Source of the DNA: Mycolicibacterium litorale
Lineage (GTDB): Bacteria > Actinomycetota > Actinomycetes > Mycobacteriales > Mycobacteriaceae
NCBI RefSeq assembly: GCF_014218295.1
Contig: NZ_AP023287.1
Location: forward strand, 4,464,001 to 4,528,000
Reading direction: 5' to 3'
DNA: 64,000 bases
Shown piece after piece: positions 62,791-64,000 of this stretch. The translations under genes were made by a program, and so were the position numbers. The notes beneath the pieces are model-generated. The model saw only the letters and a list, made by a program, of their open reading frames with translations, was not told the DNA's origin and ran no database searches. The first letter of the stretch is position 1; each line of letters begins with the position of its first letter.

Positions 62791-63815
62791 GGCACCAGCA
62801 CCGCGCGGCCCCGCACCCGCTCGTTCGCGAGGTCGTCGAACGCCTGTGCCGCCGCGTCGAGGGGGTAACGTTGGCAATGCAGTGCGATCCTGCCGGTATG
62901 CGCGAGCTCCATCAACTCGACCAGCTCGCGATGACTCCCCACACTGTTGCCGACAACATTGCGTTGTCCCAGAACGAAATCTGCTGTAGCAGCCCGTAAC
63001 TCTCCGCCGTACCCGATGACGTAAAGCGATCCGCCGTTGGCGGTCATCGACCAGGCGTCCTGTTCGGCTCCACCCTCCGCGACGAAATCGAACACGACGT
63101 CTGCGCCGCGCCCGTGGGTGATCTCGGCGATGTGATCGAGGTGCGAGCCATCCGCCAGCACGATGTGGTCGGCACCGGAGCTGCTGCCCAGCTCCAACGC
63201 GGCCGGATTGGTGTCCACCGCAACGATAGTGGTCGCAGTCAGCGCGGCGAGCGCCTGGATACCGATGTGCCCAAGTCCGCCGATTCCCTGCACAACTGCG
63301 GTAGTTCCCGGCGGCAACAACGGAATGGCCTTGCGCACCGCGTGATACGCCGTCAGACCGGCGTCGGCCAGAGCCGCGACATCGGCCGGCTCAGTGCCGG
63401 GATGCAGCTTGACGCAAGCTCTTGCGCTGGTGCGCAGGTATTCGGCCATCCCGCCGTCATGATTGGAAACACCTGGGAAGTAGGCGTCGTCACACAGCAT
63501 GTCCTCACCGCAACGACATGGGAAGCACAACCCGCAGGATGGTTGGGGGTGGACTATGACTGCGTCCCCGACCGCCACGTTGGTGACGCCGGCACCCACC
63601 TCCACTATCCAGCCCGCGTTCTCGTGGCCGAGGGTGTACGGAAGAGTCGGATCCATGACCTGATCCCACTGACCCTCGATGATGTGAAGGTCGGTCCGGC
63701 ATACCCCCGCGCCGCCAATCTGGACGATGACATCGAGCGCGCCTCTCAACACCGGCTCGGGAACTTCCTCGACTGTCGGCGGCTTGTGGTAGTCGTACAG
63801 CCGAACGGCTTTCAT
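62787..63815 (-). CDS. Zinc-dependent alcohol dehydrogenase (MDR family)
   Basis: 342 residues. Catalytic zinc ligands are in 'GVCRTDLHIIEG' and 'GHENAG'; the structural zinc site has four Cys in 'CGLCFPCRCGEDMLC'. The Rossmann motif is 'GIGGLGHIGIQ', with 'VDTNPAAL' after it (Asp favours NAD). ATG 63815 lies 8 bases after GGAG; an ATG at 63821 is too close to that site. It is co-transcribed with the esterase and FAH genes. Confidence 0.94.
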   Translation of the reverse strand: MKAVRLYDYHKPPTVEEVPEPVLRGALDVIVQIGGAGVCRTDLHIIEGQWDQVMDPTLPYTLGHENAGWIVEVGAGVTNVAVGDAVIVHPQPSCGLCFPCRCGEDMLCDDAYFPGVSNHDGGMAEYLRTSARACVKLHPGTEPADVAALADAGLTAYHAVRKAIPLLPPGTTAVVQGIGGLGHIGIQALAALTATTIVAVDTNPAALELGSSSGADHIVLADGSHLDHIAEITHGRGADVVFDFVAEGGAEQDAWSMTANGGSLYVIGYGGELRAATADFVLGQRNVVGNSVGSHRELVELMELAHTGRIALHCQRYPLDAAAQAFDDLANERVRGRAVLVP

Positions 63816-63843
63816 CAGCATTTCTCCTTCGAATGTGTGTGGG

Positions 63844-64000
63844 TCATGGGGCCGGCACGGGCTGCGAAAACACCGCATCCTTCCGGGCGCGCCTCACCAT
63901 GAGCAGCACCGCGAGTGCGGCCGCAATCATCGGCCAGGCGAGCAGGCGGAACAGCGACTCGGGTGACCACGCGTTGTCCAGCAAAACCCCGGCCAGGATC
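63844..64000 (-). CDS. C-terminal end of a membrane transporter (probably MFS), 5' part outside window
   Basis: The last 51 residues are a hydrophobic helix 'LFRLLAWPMIAAALAVLLMV', a basic stop-transfer 'RRARK' and a short tail ending 'FSQPVPAP'. This is the usual last TM of an MFS transporter. It lies directly upstream of the alcohol dehydrogenase gene on the same strand, which suggests uptake of the catabolic substrate. Family assignment from one helix is tentative. Confidence 0.55.
   Translation of the reverse strand, partial: ILAGVLLDNAWSPESLFRLLAWPMIAAALAVLLMVRRARKDAVFSQPVPAP

Overview
The window is a GC-rich chromosomal segment from a mycobacterium, most likely a fast-growing Mycolicibacterium. 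The evidence is gene content and order. From right to left it follows the M. tuberculosis block that I remember as Rv0937c (ku) to Rv0958 (Mg-chelatase-like): ku, ligD, an Rv0940c-type LLM oxidoreductase, Fpg/Nei glycosylase, SDR, pgi, chorismate mutase, uvrD1, M23 peptidase, sucC-sucD, an Rv0953c-type LLM oxidoreductase, Rv0954- and Rv0955-type membrane proteins, purN-purH and the chelatase. Blocks absent from M. tuberculosis are inserted between these anchors. The locus-tag correspondences are from memory and were not searched.

Layout. 1-5.4 kb: partial Mg-chelatase-like ATPase, a receptor-type Ser/Thr kinase, a membrane protein with a degenerate GGDEF domain, and purH/purN. 5.4-14.3 kb: two membrane proteins of the purN operon region, an SfnG-type monooxygenase, an F420/LLM oxidoreductase with a KstR-type operator, a thiolase-like protein, a TetR regulator with two palindromic operators, and an S9 peptidase. 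14.4-21.3 kb: sucCD, M23 peptidase, uvrD1 and chorismate mutase. The chorismate mutase is preceded by an 18-residue leader peptide with a Phe-Phe-Tyr-Gly-Tyr run and a terminator-like hairpin, which I read as an attenuator. 21.4-34.1 kb: SGNH acyltransferase, aldehyde dehydrogenase, pgi, an XRE/membrane-protein pair, a small secreted Gly-rich protein, SDR, full-length Fpg-family glycosylase, a frameshifted holin-like gene, cobF, YihY, a TPP enzyme and DUF4235.

34.2-39.9 kb holds a second KstR-type LLM gene and a signalling locus: CheB-like, STAS-GHKL fusion, CheR-PAS, a coiled-coil protein and GAF-ANTAR. Its CheB-like and CheR-PAS genes are broken by single-base changes. 39.9-46.9 kb: AraC regulator, SDR, methyltransferase-like protein, DUF4383, rnhA, a chimera of a truncated SDR with a cytochrome P450 fragment, TetR, and a 13E12-type HNH protein. 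46.9-60.1 kb: ligD and ku, the two-component NHEJ system, separated here by a polyol uptake and oxidation island (ABC importer, SorC regulator, polyol dehydrogenase, PfkB kinase) and a GjpA-like porin. 60.1-64 kb: an IS21-type istB remnant has cut off a YwaF-like gene on one side and supplies the stop codon of a FAH-family gene on the other. FAH, an esterase, a zinc alcohol dehydrogenase and a transporter fragment form a catabolic operon.

The strongest candidates for undescribed biology are the Phe/Tyr leader-peptide attenuator, the decaying CheB/STAS-GHKL/CheR-PAS/ANTAR signalling locus, the SDR-P450 deletion chimera, and the TetR gene whose best-placed start codon is AUC.
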